NCBI RefSeq assembly: GCF_022458985.1
Contig: NC_061789.1
Coordinates: 20,130,357 to 20,194,356, forward strand
Reading direction: 5' to 3'
Origin: Mugil cephalus
Lineage: Eukaryota > Chordata > Actinopteri > Mugiliformes > Mugilidae
Length of the DNA: 64,000 nt
The translations under genes and the position numbers were made by a program. The first letter of the stretch is position 1. Each line of letters begins with the position of its first letter. Under the pieces are notes generated by a model. That model saw only the letters and a program-made list of their open reading frames with translations. It searched no databases and was not told the origin of the DNA. Of the stretch, positions 1 to 16,600 are shown piece after piece.

Positions 1-1155
1 CATGTACAGTGGGCACGCAACATACTCCCACATTTGTTTTCAGAGGCCTCAATGTACACTGCATTGATACTCCCACGTACTTGAACATAAAATCATGAGG
101 CAGGCTTCGTGAACTGTGATCTGTGGAGATCGACGGGAACTGTGCGAGGCCATTATGGTGACCATTTTAGTAAAAAAAAAAAAAAAAAAGAAAGCAATTT
201 TTTTTTCTAATCAATCTAGGTTAGATGAAGTGGAAGAACACTTTAAAACTTTAAAAGGTGTTAGAAACTGTGGTGCGACACAAGACAAGTCAGAAAACAT
301 CAGTGAACAGGCAAATGTTGTTCATTTGCTAACTTCCACTGTAGTTTGTTGTCCTGGATCACTCAGAGATCTTTAAAGCTTCAGTGAAATTCTCTGAGTA
401 CAAGCACAGATTTCTAGGTTGTTCTTGTTTGCCCCTAAGCCTGGGATGGGTGGAGGATGTTGTGGGGTTTACTGCATGTCCTTCTTTGTAGGATTTCCTC
501 AGTTGTCATTAAATAAAGACAATAACAATGAATTTGCACGAAATTTCACATTCACGGTTCCCAGATGATACATCTCTAGCACTGCTTTGAAATGTCTCTG
601 CATCCACTGAGTTCCAACAGCCTTAATCAAGGATTTGTTTTGTATCTGAACATGAAACGAACTTGACCAAGTTTGGGCACAACGTTCGATTCACTCGCGT
701 TTTTTTGTGCATGTTGCGTCACTGCACAATAAGAGCACCAATTTGTCATTTTTGTTGTCAATTAGCACTTGCTAACATGCTTGTCTGCAAACAACCAGCT
801 TGTTATAATGAACTTTGGGTAGCTATTCAGATAAATTAAAGACTTTTAAGACATTACCATTACCAAGAGAAGAACATTTAGATTTTCCCTAATTACAGGT
901 CAAATTATTAACTGCTCAAATACACATCAGATTAATCACTCATTAATAAAATGTTATGTGACGCTCTTGTTGTTGCAAATGAGGCATTCAAGTATTTTTT
1001 TTTTACTTTATTGATCTCTGCATTTGGGGATGCAAATTTCTGATCCTGCACATGCTCCATTCGTTCCGGTTTGCTGTGCATGTTGTGGTCACTGTACAAT
1101 AAGAGGGCAATTTACTTTTCTAACTCTCTAACCACTTTGCCTCAACAAAGTTACA

Positions 1156-1206
1156 GTCAGAAGTAGGATTTGAACCCACGCCTCCAGACCGCCCAGGCAT
1201 CCTGAC
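1156..1206 (-). pseudogene. tRNA-Leu fragment (pseudogene or SINE head)
   Basis: Read on the minus strand, the segment starts like a nuclear tRNA-Leu (GTCAGGATGCC) and ends with a B-box/T-arm close to the canonical one (GTGGGTTCAAATCCTAC) followed by the acceptor-stem end TTCTGAC. The D-arm remainder, the anticodon arm and the variable arm are missing, leaving about 51 nt instead of about 83. It cannot be a working tRNA. It is either a deleted tRNA gene or the head of a tRNA-derived SINE. Confidence 0.6.
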
Positions 1207-4200
1207 GTCATGAAGAACCTGACTAGCCCTTCTTCATCACAGACACCACCATTTCTCTTCCCTAACTGTGCTCTTGTCCTATAGCCACTGTGGAGCCTGA
1301 GGGCGGCGCTGTAATGAAGACAAATGCCTCAGATTAGTAGTGCGGTACACCTGCCTGAGAGCGTGGGGTGGACGGGCAGCGGCAGCTTTAACAGAAGTTC
1401 AAAATAGGACGGAGGAACGGCGGTCTCCAGGGACCAATTCATCAGCAACACACATGTTTACCGTGTGCAACGTTCATGCCTCACAAGCTCAATCGCTCTC
1501 TGTCTGCAGCCACATCTGTGTTTGTGGAACCACTGAACTATTAATGTTGCTTCAAGACTTAAAGGCTGAACAGCAGAGAACCAATAAATGTTCCTACCCG
1601 GCATTGAAATATAGAGCTGCCGTCTGGATAAAACCAAATATTATTGCCATCCAACTCTTCACTGCGTAAAACCCCATTTCCATTTGCAAAACCCAGAGAA
1701 GGATAAAAATCTGAAAGGGAACCAACATGGAACAAATACAACGGAAAACTACCACATTAATCGAGGTGGAGTTCTTGAAGAAGGAAAAGGCTGAACCTGG
1801 ATACCTCAGAGCCCACATTTTGTCGTCACTTCCTGAAAATCCTTACATTTTGGATGAAACAATCCGCATTGAATGAGTTGAGAATGAGCAAGTTAATAAA
1901 ATGAATCTATGCATTTACTGTCTAATTGAGTAATTAAATCGTGTCAGCTATGGAAAGTTGAATATATACGATTAAACATCTCAGGTGAGGTGCTGAATTT
2001 CACCAAACTTAAATCACAGAGACCGACCTGCACAGTTTTGTTCCGTAATAAAATACATGGATTTCTCTGACAAGCAGCGAGCAGAGCACAGGTCGAGGTG
2101 TTAAAGCACCCAGTGTGGGTATTCCCATTTTGCTTTTTCACAGGTTCTCCTCTCCAATCGCTGGTTATACAAACACAAACCGTCGCCCACCTGTGTCCAC
2201 TCAGCGAGCAGGATGTGTGGGCCCGCTCTGCCAAACACACAGTCTGTGTTTAATGCTGCGATTAGGAGGCTTCAACCGTTTGCAGCCTCAGTCTTTGCCT
2301 GATCACCAGCAAGACTTAATTTAAGAGGAGCTGGAGGAAAGATGAATACTAGTCATCTTGGCACTTTGAATTAATAGAGCTGAGTGGCAAACTGAAGCCT
2401 AATTAACATCTGAAATGTTAAACTTGATATCACTCCTTCTAACTGTATGTGCAGAAAAAGGCAGTAAGCAGCCTTCTTATCGCTGCCTCTCTCCAGCTGC
2501 ATCCGCTCTGTACTTTCCCGTGTTTCATTTCCCTCAGATTCGTGGTTTAAAATGTTCAAACCAGATATAATTAAATGTACTCGCTTTTTAAGACCCAATT
2601 TCCTGTGCAGGAAGTCATTTCAATTAGAATTTAAATGAATCTGACCCCGGTAAGTAAATGCAGCGACCCCATTTTTCCTCTCCCTTTGCCTTTTGTGGGC
2701 TGTGAAACATTCATGAATCACAAATGACAAATCTGGGTTTATTTCCTGCCATTTTGATCCTGGATTCAAAGGGAAAGGTTCATTGTGCCGATACAAAAGC
2801 GACACACACAGCGAGCCCGGAGTGTGATGTTTTGATCTCATCTTGTGCTGTTTTGTTTGCCAATTAAATAATGGCCTGGCGGGGATAAAGGCCAGTCACT
2901 GTCACAATTACACCCCAGCTGTGATTAATCCTATGTGCTCTAATGTAATCGCTGCAGCACTGCATCAGCATTCAGCATTATTTCTTTTATCCATCCAGGG
3001 AAGGCCGACTGAGTTCTCTTCCCAGAAACACACATCTGGAGTCGACCCTGTGAAACCACAGCTTTGTGTTGCCAACACCTGAGCAGCTTCTCAGGAACAG
3101 CTGAGGCGTTAACGCTGTGATCAGAAGACACCAAATGAAGCGTTTTTTTCAGTTGTTGTACGGATGCCTCATTTTGTTCTCTGCCTGCATCTGACAAAAT
3201 TAGTGTGTAGAGAGAGTGCTTTACTCTGACAGACAAAGCAGCTTTTTCAGTAGAGATGGGATAAATTATTTCTTACCATCCATCAATCTTTATTCTGTAC
3301 TTTCATAGTTCTCCCTGTAAAACGTCAGAAAATTGAAATATAAAATTGGTTTAATTGCATTCTCTTAAATGTACTGTCTTTTATGGCCGAGAAAGGCATT
3401 ACATTTTTGATTTTTTGACTGAAAACAGCAAATGTTGATACTTGGCAGTTGATTTTCTGACAACCAATAATAAATCAACTAACTGCTGCAGCCACTTTGA
3501 ATCATAAACATAGCTTCTGGTTGTGGCCATTTGTCACATTTCTGAGCGTTATGGGCTACACTGTAGCACTTCCACCAAGGAAATATTCCTGGTGACTGAT
3601 TTTATTTAATCAAAAGTATCCAACATCTCGCCTAAGAGAAAAACTATGAGACCCCAACTATTAGAACCTCGAAAAAAAAAAATATAATCAAATATTTTTT
3701 CATCTTCCCTCCCCATTAACCGCCTCACGATAAATCCCATTTATCTTGTGACCTTTGCAGAAGCGCCGACCCCCTGTTTGAGAATCACTGGTCAATAATA
3801 CTGTAGTTAAATGCAGTTCCACTTCAAGCAGCTGCAACAATAAAACAGTGCTTCCATTTTGATGAATCAGTATTAATAATCCATTCTGCCTTTTAAGAAG
3901 AGAGAGTGAGACATATCCATTATTGTCATACAGAATAATTTCTTATTCACAGGGGACAGTTTACTTACTTTACTTGAGTAATGACCCCACAATGCAATAC
4001 TCCGCCTTCTAGATGCCTGACTTCTGTTCTGAAATCTGTTCACTCATGAATTGTGTCTACCGAGTATATTGAAATAGGGAAAGTGGTTGATTTTGGAAAC
4101 AAGAATGTAACCAAATGATCAGGTTCAACTCTTGTTCCTGGACCAACAAGTCCAAACCCTCTGATACAGCCCAACATCAGCATATTGTTGAAATGTGAAT

Positions 4201-6064
4201 AAATAGTAATGGTTGCTCAAGTTTGTACAAAAAAACACTTTTAAAAACTCATAACATAAAAGAAACCCCTAATAAAAGAAGTAAAGTTATCTGTCCTCCA
4301 ACCGCTGTTGAGTTACAAAAGTTGATATAGTGGAAGTTTGGAGTTGTTTTTTGTATCCACCTGAATGCAATTTAAAATTTTGCTCTGCTTTTAGTCTCCT
4401 GTTTGTTTTTATCTGAGCCAGTGGAGATGTTACTGTGTGTATATAATGGGTTTATTTGTGGTTATTTACATTAAACTGCTTGAAAGAGAGGGTGATCTTA
4501 TAACCTAAACTATAATCTGAAACTCACAAAAAACTGTTCAGACATTCAGATTTAGCTGATGTTTCTACGTAGGTTCATTACTGCTCCACAAGTGACCTCT
4601 TTTACATTGTCATTTTACCATGGCTGTGATAAAAATATCGATTTGAGCTGCTCTAAATGTTCTACTTATAGCCAAAGCTTCAAATAGTGCGAGCACTGAG
4701 TGTGACTGCTTATCACAGGAGCCCAAAGGAGCATGAAGTCAGACACCGTGGCCTTTCAGGATCTCACAGCTTAGGAGATGAGCAGATTTGTAACGCTCTG
4801 TGCCCTCACAAGGTTACAACGCCTCGCCTCCAAGTCAGCACCCAATGCCTCCGCTGGGGCATGACAGGAAACACGCCGCCTCCGTCTGACAGGTCAGACT
4901 CTGGAGGTCGTCTAGAAACCTGCGTTTAGGACATGAGGCTGTTTGACATCTCGGAAAGCACAGAGCGCAGACAGGTCAAAGGTTACATGACAAGCCGCTC
5001 TGCCATCATCAAGGTTGTCAGGCGGGTCAGGCCTGCTGACAGACTGCATCTCTACCATGACTTTACTTTTGGGGCATCACACTCTGTCCAAGCTGCTGGC
5101 CCGGTGTCACATCCTCTTTGGAGGTACAGCATGCTTGCAGCATCCGTTAATTAAGGTTAGAGCAGGGCATTGGACTGCAGATATATCAGGATGATAAATG
5201 GTAACAGTTCCTACCCAACCACCACTTCTGAATGTGTTATTATTTTATTATTTAGCCTTCTAATGTCTAAATGTACTGTTGCAGGCTGGTGCAGATGACC
5301 TTTAGCACCCTTATAGTTTTATCTATAAACTTTTTTGTTTTATTTTGCTTAGGTGCCCATAAAATGAAGCCTTGACTATCTTTCACTAGAGCCATGAAGA
5401 AGTACAGAATCTAGAATTTTAAAAGAAAAAAAAAAGTGTTCAGGAAAATGTAACACTACACAGAAACTTTTCGTCTTCTACGTGCTTAATAACCTTGACA
5501 GCCCTCAGATTCAACATGACGAGTGCAATTTTAGTCAGGATCTATGTGCAAAGTTTAGTCTTTATGGTCTACATGGAGTGTGTAACTCTAGTTTGCATTG
5601 TCACAAGAAGCAAATGTCATTTTTCTTTCTTTCTTTTTTTTTTTTTTTTTTTTACCAAGATAGGATTTTTTTTTTTGTGCCGTTCTTTTATAAATAGCAG
5701 GAAAAAAATAAAACAATCCTGTAATTTAGAGAAAGGAAAAACAAGAAACCTCACAGAACCCTGCTTCTCTCTGACACCAGTGAAAACGTTGCTTTGCTGC
5801 AAATTAGTCACATGTTTCATGTTTTCCTTTCTTGGATCATTTCATTTGAGGAATAAAGACATAAAACTTACACCAAAATGCACAGAAGTGTAGAAATTTC
5901 TACGCTTTGCCTCTTGCAAAATAGACACCCGCTCCACCACCCTGTCTGGAGGTGCTGAGCCTTAACACTATCTAACTTAACTTAAAAAGAAGACGGTGCA
6001 ATGTCATGTGTGTCACATGAAAAGTGCTTTTGTTTTGTCAGGTTGTCTCATTGGTTAGTTGAAG

Positions 6065-6125
6065 TTATGTTATGTTATGTTATGTTATGTTATGTTATGT
6101 TATGTTATGTTATGTTATGTTATGT
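6065..6125. repeat. (TTATG)n microsatellite
   Basis: About twelve uninterrupted copies of the pentamer TTATG, directly followed by a GATA tetranucleotide array. It lies in cacng2 intron 1. Confidence 0.97.
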
Positions 6126-6127
6126 TT

Positions 6128-6266
<139 letters not shown>

Positions 6267-6277
6267 GTTGACCTCTA

Positions 6278-8340
<2,063 letters not shown>

Positions 8341-8736
8341 GATTTTTTAATTCCGTTTCTGTGAGTGGTGGAGGGGGCGGAAAGAGGGGGAGTTGTGATG
8401 GTGGACTCTCTCTCTCTCTCTCCTCATATGTCTCACTCTCTCTTCTTAAAAGGTGGAATGACATGTGTGCACACAGCCTGAAATCTACGTATTTATGGTT
8501 TACTATTATCCAATTATTGCAGCAGTCTCTCGTGCGTTCATACCTGGATGCCCTCGCTGTTTTACTCATTCATTTGTGTGAAGGCTACAACTCACAGCTT
8601 TAAGGTCTGATGGCCCTGCTCTGATTACATGATTCTCCATGAATTACAATTAGAGGCGACCGTGGACGAGGCTGGATAGACTCGTCAGTTTAGGCTCAAC
8701 TTAGTTCTGTTGAGGGTTTATAATACTGAACTCAAC

Positions 8737-9486
<750 letters not shown>

Positions 9487-11263
9487 TTGTGATCTGTGCA
9501 GACTTCCGCGGACATGTTGGCGAAGGCAACAGTGGTGATGAGGAAGTAATGGGCACATTTGATTTTCAGGTGAGGAACTCAGAAGGACAGAGGGTGGTAG
9601 ACAGCTGTTGTGAACACTTTGTTCCAGAAGAGGCGGGAAAATAGGGTAACATATAATAGTACCGGCTGGAGCACACAGGTGGACGGTATCTTGTGTAGAA
9701 GGTGTCATCTGAAGGAGATTAGTGATTGTAAAGTAGTCATAATTGAGACTGAATAGACAGCTAGTGTGTCTAGGACAAAGTGGTGGAAGTTGTATGATTG
9801 TGCGAGTGTTGTATGCTTTTAAGGTGACTATAGCTAAAATGATGAGGGAGACAGGTAGGAAGGTATTAGGCAAATCTTGTGGAAGGCGAAAAGACAACAA
9901 GGAGACTTGGTAGTGGAATGAGGAAGTTCAGGAGAGTATTCGGACAAGGAGTTTGGCTAGAAAGAAGTAGGACAGTGAGATGACTAAGAAAAGTAGGCAG
10001 GAGTATAGGGAGATGCAGTGAGAAGTGAAGATAGAGGTGGCAAAGGCCAAACAGAAGGAACATATGAGGACATGTATGAGAGGTTGGACAGTATGGAAGG
10101 TGAGAAGGATATGTACATGGCTTTGTGCAGCAGATTAGAGTGTTTAAAGATAGTGATGGAAACGTGCTGACAGGAAAGTGGAGTTGAAGAGGCAGCTATT
10201 GTTTTGCAGGAGGTAGAAAACATTGGTAAGTGTCTAGGAGAGACGTGCAGAGCTGTAGAACATACAGAGGTATCAACCTGATGAGCCATGCAACGAAGAC
10301 GTAGGAAAGAGCAGTGGGGGCAAGTACAGAGAAGGGTAGAAGCAGTTGCATTGTGTCTTTTGTAGATATAGAGAAATCGTACAACAGGATTCCAAGAGAG
10401 GACACATTAATTGAGAAACTCTCGAGTGGCAGAGAAGTATGTCAGAGCGGTGCAGGACATGCATGAGAGCAGTAAGAGTGGTGTAGGCGTGAGAGGAGTT
10501 CATGACGAAGGTGGGAGCATCAAGAATTGACTCTGAGCCCCTTCCTGTTTGCTGTGGTGATGGACAGGCTGACATGAGGTCAGGCAGGAATCTGTATGGA
10601 CTATGATGTTTGTGGACAACCTTATGATTTGTAGCAAGTGAGAAAATCTAGAAAGATGGAGGACTGCTCTGGAAAAAAAGAGGAATAGAGGTTAATCAAA
10701 GCAAAACTGAATACACGGGTGACCTTAGTGCAATGATAAGGTTACAGGAAACAGTGGTACATGAAGTGCTTTGGGTAAACAGCATAGCAACGGGGAAGGT
10801 GAAAAAAGTGAAGAGGCATGTGCAGGCAAGATGGAATGGGTGGAGAAAGGTATGATAAAAGATTAGCCCCAAGAATGAATGGAAAGGTTTACAGGAGAGT
10901 AGTGAGATGAGCAACGTTAGATGGTTTTAGAGACAGTGGCTCTGAGGGATAGACAGGTTGAGGATTCTTCTGGGCGTGACCAGGATGGATAGTACATTAG
11001 AGGGACAGCTGAGATAAAGTTAGAGAGGTCAGATTGAGATGGTACAGACATGTTCAACGGTGGGATGGTGAATATACTGGTCGATGGATGCTGAGGTTAG
11101 AGCTGTCAGGCAGCAGGTTTAGAAGAAGACCAAATAGGAGGTTTACGGATATAGTGAAGGAGGACATGAAGGTAGATGGTGTAAGAGAAGAGGCTACAGA
11201 GGACATAGTGAGATGTAAGACTATAATTCAACGTCACCATCCCCGAACAGGGAAGAGCTAAAA
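9487..11263 (+). pseudogene. Decayed non-LTR retrotransposon (endonuclease and reverse transcriptase)
   Basis: Reading across frames on the plus strand gives a degraded fish LINE polyprotein. An endonuclease piece reads DFRGHVGEGNSGDEEVMG near 9505, then VDGILCRRCHLKEISDC near 9680. A reverse transcriptase palm piece reads FVDIEKSYNRIPRE near 10360, followed by LSPFLFAVVMDR near 10540 and a catalytic box degraded to FVDNLMICS near 10610 where FADD is expected. The carboxy end (RWYRHVQRWDGEY to EDMKVDGVREEATEDIVR) is still open at 11034-11261. Many stops and frameshifts, and the lost Asp pair, show it is dead. The clade is not assigned. Confidence 0.85.
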
Positions 11264-11919
11264 GGAAAAGAAAAAAAAATGATTGGGCAATTGAGCACTT
11301 TTATGAACATTTTTGGGATGTCCCTTCCTTATTTCTCGCCCAGTGAGCTCATCGACATGAAAGGCCTGGACAGGATGACCACACTAATGGATGATATCAG
11401 GATCCTTCACAGGGTTCACACACTCCCTTCACAGCCTCCAGACAAGTAAAGAGCTCTTGCCAGGTGGTAGGCACACCACTATTCAAGCCTATCATAAAGA
11501 GAGCAATGCACTGAATTCATGAGAAGATGCAAATCATTCATAAACTTAAAGAAAAGAAGGGCCAGATTAAACTTCTTTGGACAGATAAAACTAAGATCAG
11601 CATGTATCTGAATCACAAAGAGAAAAGCATGGAGAAGAAGAACAACTCAATCATACAGAATCATCTGTAAAACATGGTGAAGAAATGACAGAAGACAGAA
11701 GCAGTTGACTGGACGATGACCAGGAACATGCTGTGAAACGCCCCCAGGGCGGTTTTTAATGTTAAAGAAGGCAGAGTCCATCACTCGATAACCTGACCAA
11801 GCTGCATTTCCCTTCCCAAAGACAAAACTAAGTGCAGGAGAAAGCTGCATTAATTATCACAAAGGAGGAAAACCATTCTTTGAAACTTCAGACAATCACC
11901 TTCTACAATGGGTTCTATT
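11264..11919 (+). pseudogene. Tc1-like transposase relic
   Basis: Around 11575-11690 the plus strand reads TDKTKISMYLNHKEKSMEKK, resembling the DETKISMY...KVWRRKG segment of fish Tc1/mariner transposases, followed by a degraded SVKHGGG-like region near 11660-11690. Only about 200 bp are recognisable. No terminal inverted repeats were found. The rest of the stretch shows nothing. Confidence 0.45.
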
Positions 11920-11935
11920 ATAAAAGAAGTATTAT

Positions 11936-13622
11936 CGGTGGCCGACTCTCCCTGGATCTCCTGGTGGGCCTTGGCGGTTTGGGCTAGCAGGCTCCCTGTC
12001 CCCTCCTCTCCCTCCCCTCTGCGGCGCCCTCCTCCCTTCGCCCGGCTCCTCCTCTGGCCCCTCCTCCCTTCCGCTGGTGGCTGGGCCCTCGCTGGTCGTG
12101 GGGGGCCTTCCTGGGGTCCAGAGGGCCCCTGCGGTCTTGGGGTCGGAGCCTGAAGGTGCGGGGGGCTGCCTGAATACCACCCTGGGCGTGTCCGGTCGCT
12201 CTGTCGCGCTGGGGCTGGGGGAGCTGCGGGGGGTGGGGTCTCCATCCGCCTTGGGGGCACCCCTGCCACCCCGGGGGGTGGGATGGGGGGGTAGGCGATG
12301 CCATTGCTCAGCTGGTCGGTGTTGGTTCTTCTGGGTTTCCTGGGGGTCTGTCGCATCCTGGTTGCTGTGCTGGGCTGGGGGCGGGGTCTGGTCGGGGGAC
12401 CCTCGCCCCGTCTGTGAGTCCCATGGGCTGCTGTTGCGCCTTGGCCTTGCTGCCAGGGACTTGGTCCTCACTTGCCTGCCTCCTAAATTGCACTCACCTC
12501 ACACTCCACCATACACTATGTCGCCCATTACAACCAAGGCTAGGTACACTACACACACCCATCCCAAGCTTTTAATGCACCTCACCTTAGGGGTCCACCC
12601 AGGATCGGTCAGGGTCAGGGCAGGCTGCAGGACAGTAGTGTGCTGTAGTCCTCTGACCCACCTGACCCTCCTGTTTGCCCCCTGTCTTAATGCACCACAC
12701 CACATCCAGGGTCACAGGGTCACGGTGTAGGGGCTTGCTTCCTCATCAGGGACTGAGGAAGCACAGTAATAGGGACACTGTCACTTTTCATTATCCCTTG
12801 GCACGGCTTGGGGAGCCTGGTCCTCCGCTAGCAGGGGCATCTTGGGCTGGCGGTCTGTGGCCCCACGGCGGTTGGTAGAGGTACCTACCTAGGTTCTCTG
12901 GTGTCCTCTTGGCCGGGCTTTGTCTCCCGGTGCTGCGTAGCGACGGGTTCGTGGCAGCTCCCTTGGGTACCCGGTTGTTCCAGTATCGACTGGTTCGAGT
13001 GGTGGCTTGGTGCTTCCCCTCTCCCTTCGATGGGGGGCTGGGGTCTCTCCCTGGCGGGTGGGGGTTCCCTCTTCCTGTGGTCTCCCTGGCCTGGGTGCGC
13101 CAGGGGCACGGGGCCAGCACCTTGGCCCCCCTGCTCGGATGGCCCGTCCCTGGTTGGGCGCTGGGCCGGGCCGCTGGGGGAGTCCTCTCAGCTGGAGAGG
13201 TGTCCATGGCTGCCCTGCGGGCAGGGTGTTGTCACCTGCCAGCCCGTGCTGGATCACATCAAGAAGAATTGATGAGTCCCGGCTATTAAGGGCTGGATTA
13301 TTGTTTTCACTCTATCACTACGTGCCCTATGGCAGACTTCTCTCCTTCCATTGGGACACCCTTACCCCCCTGGACTCTCTCATCTCTCCAGAGATGACTG
13401 TACCCAGTAATACTTGAGTGAGGTGACTTGGGAAGCACAGAACCCTACACACCACTAGTTCCTACTAGCACCACCTGCATCTCCTCCACTGTCCATCCTT
13501 CTACATCTTTTCTGTCCTTTGTTCTCCCCCTCTATTCACTGAGGTGTAGCACTGCCCTCCCTGCCACATAAGGTCACTACACTCAATAAAGATCAAAAAA
13601 ATAAAATTAAAAAAATAAATAA
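11936..13622 (+). mobile_element. GC-rich retroposed sequence with 16-bp target-site duplication
   Basis: A block of about 1.69 kb, much richer in GC than its surroundings, is flanked by perfect 16-bp direct repeats (ATAAAAGAAGTATTAT at 11920-11935 and 13623-13638). Its right end has an AATAAA signal at about 13585 and then an A-rich tail made of AAAAT-like units. Duplicated target plus A-rich 3' end is the signature of insertion by a LINE machinery, with the plus strand as sense. Open frames exist on both strands, but they are Pro/Gly/Arg-rich, overlap each other and look like composition effects. I do not recognise the source: it may be the 3' part of a GC-rich LINE, a SINE-like passenger or a processed transcript. 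Confidence 0.8.
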
Positions 13623-13638
13623 ATAAAAGAAGTATTAT

Positions 13639-16600
13639 AAAAGCTGTATGTATGATTATTTTAATTTGTCAACAAATTATTTACATTTACATTTGAACCC
13701 CCAAAAATGTGTACAACAATGTAACTAAAAGTAGTTTCTGTGCATATACTCCAATTTGGATATAAGTACCATAGTTTACATGCCTTTTCTTAGACATTAA
13801 ACATCCTAAGTTTGAGCCTTTGCCGTCGTCTGTATTAACCACGTGATCAAGCCAAGACCTCCATTTCAGTCCCGGTTACGAGCACAGAAACTGTTGTTCA
13901 GTTGCTCATGTGACAAGCACCATCAGAGAAAGAGAGAGTGACCGTGCAGGTTGAACATCTTCTTGTCAGAAAGTAATTATCACGTTCCTCTTGGTCCTCA
14001 GGGCCTCCTGTCAGATATCAGATGTGCTGCAGTCAGACACATGCGGACAGACGAACTTCTGCTGCTCTTAGTTCAGCATTTATCATCCCTGAGCCACCAA
14101 GCCGCTGCACACTGAAGTGTCAAAATGTAAAAATTAAACCAACCAACAAAAAACAAAAAACATGAAACACTTCAGCTAGAATAAGGATAAATTGCTGTTA
14201 CATTAATAAATTAGAAATGAACATTCCACTTCCACTGTGCTGCTGTTCAACGTTAGAATGGAAATGTGTACAGCTAAATCTGACTTTACACTTTTCCCTC
14301 ATTACACATTTTTATTACTCCCACTAATCTTTCACTCACCTTTAAGTTAATCTTAAAAAGAATTTACAAAAGCAAAAGCAGTACTACAACAGTGTATAAA
14401 TACACTATGTTATCCCTGTATACAGTATGTTAAATGGTGTTAAATGTGATGGATTTATGAAATACATGTGTGGAAAACCTTTATTTTGAAAAAGGAACTA
14501 GCAATAAAGGTGTTAATGATCTTTCTGCCTGTGAGCCCATCACTCCCTGGTTCCTGTTCTTTAAATATCCTTATCTTTCTGTTTATCAGTCTTCCAGACC
14601 TCGTACTGCAGGTCCAATGAGTTTCAAAAAAGTTCACACCATCTGTGTGCTGGCTCTACTACTCCCCCACCAGCATCTAGCAGATGCTCACGTATGAAGA
14701 TATGAAGATCCCTCTAATTAACTACGAAACAAAACTTTTTCTACCATTAAATCTCATCTTATTGACATGATATCAAAAATAAAAAGCATTATACTTGTAT
14801 AAACACACTGCATAAAGAAACCAGCATTCACTCTCATCCAGTGAACTCTCCTGCAGATCCTTTTCCCTAAAGAGAGACCTTGAGCTCTGATAAAGACCTC
14901 TCTGATTCTCCCTCTCTGCCAGGATTTGGGACCCTGTTCGCTTTCATTAAACAATTATCCCTGACAGGCCGAGAGGGCGCACACATCATGTCCCGGGACC
15001 GCACCCACACTGGTCCCACGGGGACTCTTTATGCCAATCTGACATTAACTTGCCAAGCTGTAAATCCAGCTCTAATCGGGGGCTTGTTAGAGCATCCCCC
15101 GAGCTTTGGTTCTGGGAGGGCTTCTGGAAAATTGTTCTCTGGAGTAAAAGAAGACGAAAAACAGTGGTGGTTGCACTTTAAACATTTGTTTCTGTCTTCA
15201 GTAATTAGAGGGAAGTTCTGGGTAAGGAAGCACCCTCGGGCCCACTGGTCTCCAGGGTTAAAAACATTTACTCACAAAGAAGATACATTAGACAGAACAG
15301 TGAATAATTAGGGGTAAAAAAAAAAAATGTATAAGTCAAGTGTAGTTGAGTCAAATTTATAAATTGTGCCTCTAAATTGTAGCAGACCATAGCAGATACT
15401 TCAAAGTGTACTTGAGTAAATGCAGCTTGTTACTTTCCACCCCTGCTGCCGTGTGTTCTGCAGCTGTCTCTGTGAGGACACTGCCATGTCAGCAGCATTT
15501 CTGCCTTGATCCCCCAGTGTCTGCGCTGAGTGCAGCTGACTGAGCGTTTTGACATGAGTGTCCCTGCATTGCCAACACGCACGTCCTCCTTCCAGCTCCA
15601 TGCACGCTGCAGCTGATCCACATGGATGACAGCCACTGGGTTCAGCCCCGGTTCAGACTCCCCAGCTGCTTGTCTTGGCATCTCAGTGTTAAACTTAAAG
15701 AGATGCTCACCTGGCTGCAGCCAGAGCTGCCGTTTCCGTTTCTGCTGCACAACCCAGCTAGTGACAAGAATTCTTCACTGCTGTATGTTTGTGTGCATCT
15801 GTAAGAGCATTCCAACTGTCCAACTGTTTTCAGGAAGTAGCTTCATAATTGCATCTGTATTGTAATGCGTATCACCGCCTCTTGGTTGCATGCCATCATC
15901 CACTAACTGCAGTTTAAACCCACGTCTGTCGAGACCATAGACTGTAAATCAAGATGGACAATGAACAGTTCCTCAGAAATTAAGCAAAAACACATAGAGC
16001 ACCCCCCAGTGACCAAAATACTGATTAATACAAAAAGTGTCTAGAAAGTGTCCATTTTTCGTTTGTAGTTGGCTATTGACACTACAGAAACAGGATGTGA
16101 CATCATGATGATTACAATTTGCCATCCCAACCGCTCTGTTAAGCGGTCATTGAATCATGAGACTGGCTGTTCTCATAAAACAAACAGTGGATTTAGTGTA
16201 CAGTTAAACATAAAATTGCCATTACATGGGTCAAAGATCAAACGTTGCTGTCCTCTCACAAAACACATTTTTAGTTTGAGAATTTGACTTATATGTCGAA
16301 GCTCAGCTGCACTGTGACATCCTAATATTCTGGGGAAAAAAATGTTTTATTACATTCTGACGCAGTCTTCACTACATATCTTTGTTACTACACTTCACTA
16401 CAATACTTTGTTTTGTTTTGGTAACAATAAGGTGGAAACGTCAGTCACCGAAGTCTCTTTCAGCTTATTTAAAAATAAACACAATATACAGTATAGTTTT
16501 GTCACTACAAGTGAAGCTGACTCCAGATGGTCCATACACTGGGAAAGTAACATGCCCAAATCAACAGACTGCTACTGCACCTGAGGTGAAGGGTTTTTCA

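Noticed and set aside
5495-5893. A 132-codon open frame at 5.5-5.9 kb
   Set aside because: It runs through poly-T translated as phenylalanine, has no splice signals or family resemblance, and lies inside cacng2 intron 1.
11850-13417. Many overlapping Pro/Gly/Arg-rich open frames on both strands
   Set aside because: High GC makes stops rare. The frames overlap on both strands, show no recognisable domain and lie inside a retroposed block.
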